NCBI GenBank assembly: GCA_017893485.1
Contig: CM030362.1
Span: forward strand, 259,956,255 to 260,020,254
Reading direction: 5' to 3'
Length of the DNA stretch: 64,000 nucleotides
DNA from: Hemerocallis citrina
Taxonomy: Eukaryota; Streptophyta; Magnoliopsida; Asparagales; Asphodelaceae
This document shows, piece by piece, positions 51,446-62,022 of the stretch. The position numbers and the translations under genes were made by a program. The notes under the pieces were generated by a model that searched no databases, was not told the origin of the DNA, and was given only the letters and a program-made list of their open reading frames with translations. Position 1 is the first letter of the stretch. Each line of letters opens with the position of its first letter.

Positions 51446-51828
51446 GAGGAAGAAGAGGGGGATGGGGATTATGGTTTTGGTTGGTTTTATTTGGGGGATT
51501 TTTAATTTGGGATAGATTTTAGAGTTTATCACAAACTCTAAAATTGTATTAGGATTTATCACAAACCCTAATTATTGGATCTCAATTATATCACACAAAA
51601 AGACAGAGGAAGAGCAAAACTCAACACAATAATTTTTTAATCAAGAATGGCATATCTTTCTTATTAATCTCAGGGCCTATATATAGACTCAAAACAAATC
51701 AAGATACAAATCTCAAAATATTCTCAAAATCTAAAAATATAAAAAAGATTACATATGGCTATAATTGCCAAAAACAAATATGGTACTGAAATAAAATCCT
51801 AAACTAAATAAAATTGATGTCCTCATCA
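51446..51828 (-). repeat. Truncated 5' LTR of chromovirus copy 2
   Basis: 383 bp carrying the outer part of the LTR, ending CCTCATCA beside the ATACT duplication. It includes the AACCCTAAT-rich leader and the TATATATAGG-type box. Confidence 0.85.
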
Positions 51829-52389
51829 ATACTTCATATCATTTTGGACTGAAATGTGTAGATATCGACCGAAATTTCCAAAATATCGGCCGTAATATTG
51901 CCGAAATTGCAGAAATATCAGTCAAAATAGACACTAATGTTATTGTGAATATATAACTTTTTTTGTTTTACTTTTTGCATATAAGTCTTTCAATATAGAA
52001 CCTTAAGCTAAGATAATGTGAGGATTCGGTCTCTCTATTATTTGTGTATATGGAAAGTCAAGTAAGTCTATTAACTAATACATTTTTCTAATCAATGCAA
52101 AATCAATTTAGTTTACTTTTATTATATTCTCTTTTATATTGTTATTAAATTGTGTGAATATTTATTGTGATTGATTCATGTCATTAGTTACATTATACAA
52201 TATTTTATATGATAAATGAAATATAATATCTTGTTTAATAATAAAAAAAATATGTTTATTGAGTGCCTGAAATCAACATCCAAGATGATCACATTTCCTC
52301 GAGATCTCCTCCGATATCTCCGATCCGAGACTAAACACCTCTAGCCAAAACGAGTCTGAAATCCGAGATTTAAAACCAAGATTCGTCTC

Positions 52390-53169
52390 CATTTGTGATT
52401 AAGCTGATTAGAGCGCTTTAGCCTGCCACAAGATTTATAGTAAAAATGGTTTTCTGGTATTACTTTTTACAGTAATGATTTAAAATTTTAGTGTTAACTT
52501 ATAAATGTTTTCTCTGCATGCAAACTTCTTAAATCCTTCTTTTATTATGAATCTTCTTTTCTTTTATTTATATTCATATTCTTGAATATTTTTAGTTTTA
52601 AATATTTATGGCACTTTTTACACCAAAGTTTTAAATGACTATTCATCCTCTCAAGTCTCAACACTAACCCATTGAGTTACATAGGACTGTTATCCTCATT
52701 AACTAATAAATATTCAACTTTACATTGGGAAAATATAAAGTATTCACTTCGTTTTTCCAAGGTTGAAATACCTCGACCAGCTTGTATTGATAACAAAAAA
52801 ATCTAATTACATTTTGGTAGGGTCGCATGTATAAGTACAATGCATCTATGGTGAAAAAATAATGTATTTTATTCATGCGTACAGAAATGCTCCCACCGTT
52901 GGATGAAGTGCTGATGAGAAGGTCACCTAAAGGTAACTCACTCTTTTTCCTCCCTTTCCATTGGTTGCATTACCGTGGGCCCCACATCAAAGTTGCAGAA
53001 TTATTCTTCATGCATGATACTTTACAACCCGCAGAATGAAACGAGTGGGACTCAACATTTTATAATCTAATATTTTTAGGCCAACTCTTGCCCTACTACC
53101 AATCTGACCTAACTCTCCATTGTTCCTCTCATCTTCTTCATCACCTTCCTTAATCCTCACATATCTCAC
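52390..53169. other. Intron upstream of the first visible MutS2 exon, no gene seen
   Basis: AT-rich. I looked for the preceding MutS2 exon here and did not find a convincing one. Confidence 0.45.
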
Positions 53170-53283
53170 TGTTAGGTTAACAGAGAGAGATGGAGATAAA
53201 AGACGAATGAATATTATTGGGCACTAAGGCCAACATATATAGTGTACAAGTACAATTTCAGCGTACATCTAATATATCTAACA
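53170..53283 (-). repeat. 3' LTR (114 bp) of the nested copia
   Basis: TGTTAGG...CTAACA with the minus-strand polypurine tract AGATGGGG abutting. It is similar in its first 20 bases to the LTR at 28539. Confidence 0.7.
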
Positions 53284-53290
53284 CCCCATC

Positions 53291-53795
53291 TTAAACTGAC
53301 GGTGGATCCATCAGTGTGAGTTTGCCCACTAAGTATGAGAATCTCTCGACAAAGTGGAATTTCATGAAGAAGTCGATTGTCTGCTCTGAAGAAGTTACAG
53401 AATGAAGTGAAATGGTCTCTATATCAAAACGCTTACGCATGAAGTGACAATCAATCTCTATGTGCTTCGTCCGCTCGTAAAAGATCGGGTTACTTGCAAT
53501 ATGCATAGAACTCCAGTTGTCACAATGAAAAGGAGTGTAAGGGTGACACCCATATCTAATAATAGCCTTCAAACATGAATAATCTCTCTAGTAGTGGTTG
53601 TCATCACTCTATACTCGGCTTTTGTAGAACATTAAACAACTGCATGTTTCTTGCTTCACCATGAGATCAACGAATCACCAAGAAAGAGACAGAACTTGTT
53701 GTAGACCGTCTGATAGTGAAATCCTCTGCCCAATCTGAATCAGAATATGCACTTAGCTCCAGTCTAGATGTAGATAGCATGAATAATGAGAGAGT
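53291..53795 (-). pseudogene. Copia RNase H piece
   Basis: Includes [30 protein letters not shown] and a decayed DFFMKFHF (normally D-x-F-TK). It joins, across the solo LTR at 53801, to RNase H N-terminal text at 55003-55150. Confidence 0.75.
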
Positions 53796-53800
53796 GATAG

Positions 53801-54997
53801 TGATGTAAAACTAACCCTAAAATAGAGAATTTCCAAGAATCTTAATGGGTTAATTTTACCAACACCTTATGCGGATTAAAGTTAGGAATTTTAAACAATT
53901 AATTGGTTGGATGGATTTTCAAGAACTGAATCACGTTAACAATCCCAATTAATAATTCAACCCTACAATCAATAATTAAATCCCTATGTGTTTCAGCAAG
54001 TAATAGGTTCAATATTGGTTCGTACTTTACTCAGGCATGTGGAACACTCAATCTCAGTTATTTTTGTGGACGATAGGCAAATCAGATAATATAATAGATA
54101 ATTAGGCTGTAGAACACAAATATTTAATAATGGAAAGAGTGTACCGAATGCGAAGAAAACCAACGTAGATCTCGGAGTTGGAAAGCAACTAAGAACACAG
54201 CACTCCAAGAGATAGCAATGGTACACAGCAAACTTCAATAGCAGGGACAATGTGGTCGGCGTCGGCACTGGGGGACGACGACGACGGCCGTGGGCGGCGC
54301 GAGCGACGGCGGTGACGTCGTCGGGAGGCGGGCGAGTTGTTTTGAGGTGGAAGTGAGAGGGGGTGGTCGACGGGGCTGAGGGAAAGAAGGGGCGATGTCG
54401 ATTTGGGGTGAAGGATTTGGTCGGGGTTGGGAGAAGAAGGAAGAAGACGATGGGGTTGAAGGGGTTGTGGTGATGGGTCGGGTGGTGACGGGGTCGATGG
54501 CGATGGCGTGGAGTTGGGGGGGCGACATGAACGGGAGGTGGGGGATCGGGATTAAGGACTTGGGGAAGAGAAAGATGAAGAAGGGGGATGGCGGCTGGTG
54601 TAGGAAAAGAATAGTGGATTAGGGTTTGTGTTGGGGATTTAGGAAATTAGGGTTAGGGATTTGTATTTGGGGGATTTTTAATTTGGGGTAGATTTTAGAG
54701 TTAATCACTAACCCTAAAATTGTATTAGGATTTATCACAAACCCTAATAATTTAGATCTCAGTTGTATCACACAAAGGAGAGGGGAAGACAAAAAACTCA
54801 ACACAATAAATTTTAATCAAGAGTGGCATATTTTCTCATTAATCTCAAGGCCTATAAATAGGCTCAAAATATATCTTGATACAAATCTCAAAATATTCTC
54901 AGAATCTCAAATACATAAAAAGATTACATATGGCTATAATTGCCGAAAACAAATATGGTACTGAAATAAAATCTAAACAGAATAGATGTCCTCATCA
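53801..54997 (-). mobile_element. Solo LTR of the chromovirus family, TSD GATAG
   Basis: GATAG at 53796-53800 and 54998-55002. In plus it reads TGATGTAAAACTAAC...GATGTCCTCATCA, 1197 bp. It interrupts the copia RNase H. Confidence 0.9.
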
Positions 54998-55002
54998 GAT
55001 AG

Positions 55003-56065
55003 TGCCCCGAAGATATCTGAGGATCGAAAGAAGAGCATTGTAGTGAACTAATTGAGGAGTTGAAACAAGCTGGCTGACAATACTGACTGCATGAGCAATA
55101 TCGGGTCTGGTCATACATAAATAAACAAGATGTCCAATAATCTATCTGTATCTAGTGGGATCGAGGAACTCACCATCTGTGGGATGAAGCTTCACATGAA
55201 GCTCTAAGGGAGTATCAGTTGATCGACTGCCAGATAGAGAGCTACAGCGGGAATAATGTCTGATGTGTATTTCTACTGAGAAATAAATATCGCCCGAGTT
55301 GCCTGGGCAATCTCTAAACCCAAAAAATAACATAGCCTGCCAAGATCCTTCATATAAAACTGCTGATGAAGATATCTCTGAATGGATGCAATGTCTGCCG
55401 AGTCGTCTCCCGCAATAATCATATCATCAACATACAATAATAGAAGTACCCTCTCCTGCAGTGATGACCGCATAAACATAGAGTGATCCTTTGAGCTCTG
55501 ACTGAAACCTGCCTGTGTGATGACAAGTCGAAAGCACTCAAACTAGGCTCGAGGAGCCTGTTTCAGACCATAAATAGCTTAGCGTAGATGGCAAATATGA
55601 CAAGGTGTGGTGAGGCCATGACTGCTGGAAAAGGGTGTGTGAGACTGAAGAATTGATCGCATAGTAGTAGAAGTGTACTTAGGAGCACCGTCAAAGCAAA
55701 AAATCTTGATGCGCACACTGAACTAAGTATGAATCATGGCCATAAATGTCTGGTAATTGCTAGGAATCTCATATCGTTGGCACACAAGGTACACCTATGT
55801 GTAGCGAGTGAAAGCATCTATGAAGCTAATATAATAGAGATAGCCAGAACAAGAACGTACAGAAGAGGATCCCCATATGTCAGAATGAACAAGATGAAAC
55901 GCATAAGTGGACTGAGAAATACTTTTATCAATGAAAGGAAGGGCTAAGTGTTTTGTCAACTTACAACCCTGACAAACGGACAAATGTGTAAAAGAAATAC
56001 GACCAAGAGCACCACTATGGGCTAAACTCTTTAAGTGCAACTCACTAACATGACTTAAACATGTG
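55003..56065 (-). pseudogene. Copia integrase to RT pieces
   Basis: Right to left: LHLKSLAHSGALGRISF and CQGCKLTKHLALPF (GAG-pre-integrase), then LVHSDIWGSSSVRSCSGYLY and SFIDAFTRYT (integrase start) at 56060-55795. RT follows: LLLLYVDDMIIAGDDSADIA near 55440, then FYMKDLGRLCYFLGLEIAQA. Frameshifted, with parts of the integrase and RT fingers missing. Confidence 0.82.
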
Positions 56066-56129
56066 GCATCTGTAATACCCCGAAAATTCTTACTATATAT
56101 ATATATATATATAACAATATATATATGTA

Positions 56130-56303
56130 TGGGAAAAAGGGGTATGAGCAACTTGCTCATTTAGTAAATGAGCAAGTGATGAGGTGGCATGCATGTGATT
56201 GGAAAATCATAAAAGTGATTAGATACTCAATGTATCACATGCATGCCACCTCAACAATTGCTCATTTATTAAATGAGCAAGTTGCTCATATCCCTTTTAC
56301 CCA
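56130..56303. mobile_element. Hairpin MITE (Stowaway-like), TSD TA
   Basis: Almost the whole element is one inverted repeat: TGGGAAAAAGGGGTATGAGC...GGTGGCATGCATGTGAT against its mirror, around a short loop near 56215. Flanking TA at 56128-56129 and 56304-56305 suits Tc1/mariner MITEs, but the surrounding TA repeats make this duplication weak evidence. 174 bp. Confidence 0.75.
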
Positions 56304-56649
56304 TATATGTATATATATATGCATTGACATTACTATTATCATTTTTCATACACTACACTATTAATTTTATGTTAGTATAGTTATATTTTTAAAGAACCTA
56401 GTATGTTTTCTTTTAAAAAGCCCAACTTGATTTCTTTTAAAATGCCCAACACCTTCTTTCTTAAGCCCAATCCAATAAGATTTAGGACTTAAGTGCAATT
56501 ATATAAAGTTTGAGGGATTATGTGCAAAAAGTAGGGACACCTAAGCTATTCCACACCCTTCCACACTCCTCTCCTTCTCTCTTTTCCTTTCTTTCTGCAG
56601 GCAGCCAGCAGCATCCTCAGTTTTGTCCCCTTCTTTTCAATATATGTGT

Positions 56650-56955
56650 GATAACTACTACTACTACTACTATGCCTACTACTACTTACTCTCCCACACT
56701 TTCTCCTTCTCTTTTCTCTCTTTTTTTTTCACTGCCGACAGCAGCAAGTAGGCAACAACAGCAAGTAGCTTCTTCCATCTCTCTTTTCCTATATAACTAC
56801 TACTACTTGCTACTACTTCAACTACTAGTACCTAATACTACAACTACTACTACTACAATTACTACTACTACTACTTTACTACTTCTTCAACAACTACCAC
56901 TTTTACTACTACTATTTCTACTACTTAGCTACTACTACTATTATACTATTGTTGG
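56650..56955. repeat. (ACT)n-rich low-complexity block
   Basis: Interrupted ACT/CTA trinucleotide runs inside the 2.3-kb LTR. The Thr/Leu-rich frame 56510-56977 is a product of this composition. Confidence 0.8.
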
Positions 56956-58398
56956 AGCAAGAAGTCGAGAAGACTAAAGGTGCAAGGAGGAGAAGTAGCA
57001 ACTTCAAGCTTGCAAACAATCAAAGTGGGTATTCTTCATACCTCATGCATTATTATTATTATTATTATTATTATTTTGTTTGTTATTTGTTTGTTATTTA
57101 TATTTAAATAATTGTGTAGTAGTTTATTGACATGATTGTGTAGTAAAAGGAAATTGTTGATAATAGATTATTTAGTAGATGGTATAGATTGCTTGATGAA
57201 TTAATAGCATGAATTGTTGTTGGTGGTAAACATTAATAGTAATGATTGAAAAGGTATTAAAGTGTGAATGGTTATTAAGTATTAATAGATTAAATACAAA
57301 AAGGTACAAATGGTTATGTATGCATGCTTGTGTGTATGGTTGAAATAGCCGGGTTATGGAAACAAAGGAAACTGAGAAATTAAACTAGGATAATTGGTAA
57401 GGACATGCACTAGTTGGGCGTTGTACTCTCCTGTCAAGGGGACGCGTGCGGCGTGGTCTCGTCTGGGACACGTGCGGCGTGGTCTCGTCTGTTAATTTCT
57501 GGGATTTAGTGATAAGGACTGTATGGTGGAAATTAGGGAATGGACCCTCCAAATCCACCTAAGGTTCTATGTTGTTCAAAACGAACAAGGAGCAAGAGTG
57601 TAACTCTAAGTCTCTGGGCGGAGTAGGGGTGGCCCTATCGATTCGCCTTATGTTCATGATAACTTTGGTAGGAGCAGGAGTGGAGAAAGGACCACGATTC
57701 CGGCAGAGCTGATGATCACCAGCCTGATCGGGAATGGAGAAGGACCACGATCCTGTCGGAGTGGAGAAGGACCATGATCTGAACGAACAGGGTGATCACT
57801 GCCGTTCAGAGTAGAGAAGGACCACGATCCGACTGCAGGAGCGGAAATGGACCGCAGGTACTACAGACTCTACCAGTCACTAAATAAATGTCAGGAACAG
57901 GAAGGAATACATGAGTAGAATGCATGGCGAGGGATTGAGCCCTATCATCTGGAGAATACGAACTCGATTTGGGAAGTATGTAGTATGGGATGCATACGTT
58001 TTTAAATCAAGTTTGCATTAGATTAAGAGCATGGTGTGCATATGAGTTGTGTATTAGAATCTAGAACATGACATACACCGACACTTGTGGTTTGACTTTC
58101 ACGTTTCTTTTCTTCTGCATCAAATATTGATTGTTGAGGATTTTGGAGATTGTGGTTTTCATCCGCGTTGCATCAGTTTATTCAACTGACGTGCCCACAG
58201 TTTGCTAATGCAGGATCGCTGATCGTGGAGCAGGAGACTCGAGCTGCGAAAAGCATCCAAGTGTAGGATAAAGTTTTCTTGCGCAAATGTAAGTTTCTAA
58301 TTTCCTATAATTTTTCAGTGGTGTGTACTCATTGAAGTAAAGATTCTGGGTAAGTGTCACGAGCTCCCAGTATGTGGAACTCGGGGCGCTACAGCATC

Positions 58399-59021
58399 GG
58401 CATCAGATGACACGACACCAGCAAAACTAGAACGAGAATCATGTGCATGAAGAAAATCTAGATAATATAGACAACCGCATTGGCTGGCACACCCAATCAT
58501 CTGTCCAGGCTGCCGATCCTGTATATAACAGCCAAACAATCGAAGGTAACGGTAAAGCCACTATTGCACAGAGCATTAATGGAAATAAAGTTCAAAGATA
58601 AAAGGGGAGCATAACGAACAAAAGGTAATGTGAGCGTAGGAAAGCTAAAAGATATTGTGTAGTGAGAAATAGTGAGCCAACGACTGTGTATAGTGATGGA
58701 AAGCGAGAGGAAAGTGCAGTTTTGGTGGAGAGCAGTTTACAATCACTAGTAAGATGGTGTGAAGCACCATAATCTAAAAGTCATGAAGAATTCATACTAG
58801 GAGTAACAGAGAAAGCAGGAACAAAGGAGCCAGCAGTAGCAGACTGACCTGAGGTCTGAAGTTCCAGCTGAATGAGGCGATGTTGAAGGTTGGCATAATC
58901 ACCAGGAGATGGCAAAGCAGAAGTAACAGTCATGGCACGAGGTGTACGGGAAAGAGCACGAAGAGGAGGTAAACTCTGTTGCTTCCTCCACTATTGGGCC
59001 CGAACCAGAAGCTCTGGATGC
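58399..59021 (-). pseudogene. Copia protease to GAG-pre-integrase piece
   Basis: FGCYIQDRQPGQMIG, then CLYYLDFLHAHDSRSS, is the typical strand just before GAG-pre-integrase and continues into 56065 across the solo LTR. Stops and shifts are frequent. Confidence 0.7.
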
Positions 59022-59026
59022 TGAAC

Positions 59027-60119
59027 TGTTGAAATATTTACCATATCTTTCATATTTAGTAATAAATTAATATATAAGAGTTGTATTATTAATTTACATT
59101 CTATATGTAGTTGATTTATATTTATATTCATATTTGATTATATTAGGTTAGAAGGCTTTCTTTATGCCGATGTTTTGTAAGCCTATATTGATGCCTCTTT
59201 GTTTCTCATTATGTATTTCAAGAAGATTATGCATCAAGATCAATAATCTTCTCTCTTTACTCCAATATTTTATTGTACAACATGGTATTAGCGCGTTTCG
59301 ATCCTCCTTAAACACTATCTTCCTTAAGTAGCAAGAAGAGAGTCATATCTCTTCAAAAATTCTCCCTTCTTCTTTATTCAAATCGGCCCTCCTCCAGATT
59401 CAGATTCTCAGATGAAATACACTCCTTCATGTTCAGATTTAAAGACCCAATCCTCTTTCAAATGCAGATTTCTAAATCCAGTCGTCCCTAGATGTAAATT
59501 TTCAATTTGGTCCTGCAAATTCAAATTTTCAGATCTTATCTTCTTTCATATTCGGATTTCCATATATGATTTTATCTAAATTCAAATTTTCTATGCGCTA
59601 TCCGATTTCACCCGCAATGCACAAGATTTTCTATGTGCTACCCGGTTTCATTCGCAACGCGCTCAATTCCCTCCACGCTATCCAGTTTCATCCGCAACTT
59701 GCTCGATTCATCTATAAAGTTTGATGGGAGTGTTGACTCATATAATTGAATTTCCTAAAGCTTTCTTTGTCTGTTCTATATCTCAACTTCGTCGTAATTC
59801 TTAGCATTTCTCTTTAGTTCAAGTTGGGCTTCAACTTCATCTACACTCTAACTTGATGAGTGTTGGAATATTTACCATATCTTTCATATTTAGTGATAAA
59901 TTAATATATAAGAGTTGTCGTATTAGTTAATTGACATTCTATATGAGGTCGATTTATATTTCTATTCATATTGATTATATTAGGTTAGAAGGTTTTCTTT
60001 ATGCCGAAGTTTTGTAGCCCTGTATAAAGGCCTCTTTGTTTCTCATTATGTATCTCAAGAAGATTATGCATTTCAAGAATATCAATAATCTTTTCTTTAC
60101 TCCAATATTTTATTGTACA
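59027..60119 (+). mobile_element. TRIM-like short LTR element, TSD TGRAC
   Basis: LTRs 59027-59282 and 59861-60119 share TGTTGRAATATTTACCATAT...CCAATATTTTATTGTACA. The primer-binding site TGGTATTAGCGC (59283-59294) resembles TGGTATCAGAGC. The sequence before the second LTR is ACTTGATGAG, a decayed copia polypurine tract. Flanks TGAAC (59022-59026) and TGGAC (60120-60124) differ at one base. The internal region is 578 bp and non-coding (FRxxF-type AAATTCAAATTTTC words repeat). 1093 bp in all. Confidence 0.85.
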
Positions 60120-60124
60120 TGGAC

Positions 60125-60988
60125 AAAGCAATCATTCAGAATGACCAGCCTTCTGACAATAGTTACAAAATGGAAGACGGCAGGTGCGCTTTAAATGGCA
60201 AATTTGTTTCAAATAGTGCAAAGGTGACTGAGTCGATCAGTGAGATGGGTGCTATGATGGTCAAGAGGCATGGGACGATTGCGGATCCCGTGCGAGGTTG
60301 CACGAGAGGCAACTGCAAGAACACTCCCACTGCCTGATGTTGGGGTAAAATCATGAGTTAGGAGAGAGCAAAGTCGTGTTTCCTCAACAACAAGATCAAA
60401 AATAGCCGCCTCAAGACGGGGAACCGGGTCTCGATGTATCAACTGACTACATAAGGACTGGTACTCATGTCAAAGGCCCATCATAAAGAACATAAATTAT
60501 CGACGGTCACGGGTGACATGAACGTCATCATCCTCTAGTTGCTGTAACTCGTGCTAAATGCTGCGCATGACTGTGTAATACTCCTAAATGGTGCAATCAT
60601 CTTGACGATCAAGAATTGACTGAATAAGGAGTTGGTACTCACGGGCTCCATTAGCCTGAACATATTGGGTGGTCAACCGGAGCCAAAAGGTCACTGCAAG
60701 ATGAACACGAAGAAGATCAACATGAAGAGTACAATCGACGGAAGGCGATGACCCGATGATCGTGATCATCCCAAGTGGCCTGGAAGGTGTGGATGAGTTT
60801 CTTGGCAGCATCAGCATCTAAAGTGGTGGGATCCGCAGGACGAGAGGTGGATCCATCAATGTATCCTCATAAGGAATGCCCCAAAATAGTGGCCTTAATG
60901 GAGGTAGACCAATTTGTCCAATCCTTAGCAAAGGTAAGCGGGAAATCGGTGGAGATGGGAACGTACTGACGAAACTGAAGCTCCATGG
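60125..60988 (-). pseudogene. Copia gag piece
   Basis: ATG at 60988 begins MELQFRQYVPISTDFPLTFA, then KDWTNWSTSIKATILGHSL, a stop, GYIDGSTSRPADPTTLDADA and KKLIHTFQATWDDHDHRVIA. This is retrotransposon Gag with a substrate-like W-W pattern. Frameshifts occur beyond about 60720. Confidence 0.75.
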
Positions 60989-61010
60989 TGATGAAGAAGC
61001 AGTAAAACCT

Positions 61011-61239
61011 GGTTACAAAATAAAGAATTTTTTTGAACTTTTTTTTCGAACTTTTTTTAAATCAGGTGGGAGCTCGGGTTCGGGTATGGATGTGGGTCGA
61101 GTTTGGATGTAGTGGGTTAGGTTTTGGATTTGGATGTAGGGTTGGGATCTGGAGTGTTTAATCGGTCGGGAGTGGGAGCCGGAGCGGGAGGTCGACAGAA
61201 GAAGTGCCACTGCTGAGCGTTCGCCAATTTCAAGCTCCT
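61011..61239. other. Short spacer, no gene seen
   Basis: T-runs, then a G-rich GGGTTNGG-type stretch. The copia 5' LTR would be expected here but was not recognised. Confidence 0.4.
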
Positions 61240-62022
61240 TTTGCTCTAATTTAGAACTGTGGAAAGAAACTTTGGAAGTTAGAAGATTTAGAATAAGCAG
61301 AACTAAAATAGAGTATATGGAGTGTAATTTTAGCAATATTCGGAACACAAATGGGAAAGTAGTGAAGCTTGATGGTCAAGAGATACCTAAGAGAGACAAT
61401 TTTTTTATATTTTAGCTTGATTATACAAAGAGGTTGGGAGATTTGTGAAGATATTATACATAAGATCCAAGCAAAGTGGTTTAAGTGGAGAAACACTAGT
61501 GGTATTTTGTGTGACAAATGTATACCCCTGAAGTTGAAGAAAAGATACTATAGAACGGCTGTTAAACCAGCAATAATTTATGAAGCAGGGTCTTGGGCAA
61601 TAAAAAAACATGTCCAAAAAATGAATGTAGTAGAATGAGAATGCTAAGATAGATGTGTGGTAAAATCAGGAAGAAAAGAATTAGAAATGAGTATATACGA
61701 AACATGGTAAAGGTAGCTCATATCCAAGATAAATTAAGAAAGAATCGCCTTAAGTGGTTTGAACATGTCACACGTAGACTTGGTAGTACGTCCGTTAGAA
61801 AGAGTGATTTGATAAATATTGAGGGCAGAGTTAGGTTAAGGGTAAGTGAAGACCTAAACTTACTAGGGTGAAAACTGTAAGAAAAGATGTGATAGCTTGT
61901 GGTCTTACAGAATATATTACGCTAAACCGAGCAGAATGGAAAACCATGATTCATGTAGCCGACCCCAACCAGCTGGAAAAAAAGCTTTATTGTTTGCCAA
62001 AAAAATTCTACCATTGTTGTTG
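61240..62022 (+). pseudogene. RTE-type LINE, 3' end of the RT gene, 5' truncated
   Basis: LELWKETLEVRRFRISRTKI, then EYMECNF...DGQEIPKRDNF, then HKIQAKWFKWRNTSGILCDK, LKKRYYRTAVKPAIIYEAGS, RMLR-MCGKIRKKRIRNEYIR and RLKWFEHVTRR. It ends HVADPNQLEKK. This is the C-terminal RT/3' region typical of plant RTE-like LINEs. The nucleotide end GCCGACCCCAACCAGCTGG, then GCTTTATTG and TTGTTGTTG, is also typical. Several frameshifts; inactive. Confidence 0.82.

Larger units (their letters stand above)
48984..51828 (-). mobile_element. Non-autonomous chromovirus copy 2, 5' LTR truncated, TSD ATACT
   Basis: ATACT at 48979-48983 and 51829-51833. Full 3' LTR 48984-50255; internal region 50256-51445; 5' LTR fragment 51446-51828. 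At 51445/51446 the gag frame joins LTR text directly, so the inner 5' LTR, primer-binding site and gag N-terminus are deleted. It shares the pol-less architecture of copy 1 at 3922-7162. Confidence 0.88.
48915..52381. mobile_element. hAT-type element (about 0.6 kb) split by a chromovirus insertion, TSD TTCGTCTC
   Basis: TTCGTCTC at 48907-48914 and 52382-52389. The ends are CTGTTGTAAATTTCGG and, inverted, CTTGGTTTTAAATCTCGG, with many CCGAAATTT/AAATATCGG words inside. The chromovirus copy at 48984-51828 lies within it, so the hAT-type insertion is older. Without the nested copy it would be roughly 620 bp. Confidence 0.7.
56071..58393 (+). mobile_element. 2.3-kb solo LTR (gypsy-like), TSD GCATC
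   Basis: GCATC at 56066-56070 and 58394-58398. It starts TGTAATACCCCGAAA and ends CGGGGCGCTACA, 2323 bp. It interrupts the copia sequence between DADA and TCLSHVSELHL. It includes a hairpin MITE, an (ACT)n-rich block (56650-56950), an (ATT)n run (57048-57077) and repeated GAGAAGGACCACGATCC words (57670-57830). No coding domain. The ends resemble those of the 24311-27619 element. Confidence 0.87.
53170..61010 (-). mobile_element. Old Ty1-copia element with three nested insertions
   Basis: The 3' LTR is only 114 bp (53170-53283; TGTTAGGTTAACAG...TATCTAACA) with polypurine AGATGGGG on minus beside it. The pol and gag pieces run right to left at 60988-60125, 59020-58399, 56065-55003 and 53795-53291. 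They are interrupted by a TRIM-like element (59027-60119), a 2.3-kb solo LTR (56071-58393) and a chromovirus solo LTR (53801-54997). No 5' LTR was recognised right of the gag start. Confidence 0.82.

Noticed and set aside
52880..52960. Possible upstream MutS2 exon on the minus strand
   Set aside because: The translation does not match the family segment expected before [10 protein letters not shown], and no convincing splice borders are seen.
56510..56977. 155-aa frame rich in Thr, Leu and Pro
   Set aside because: Product of ACT/CTA trinucleotide runs within a solo LTR.
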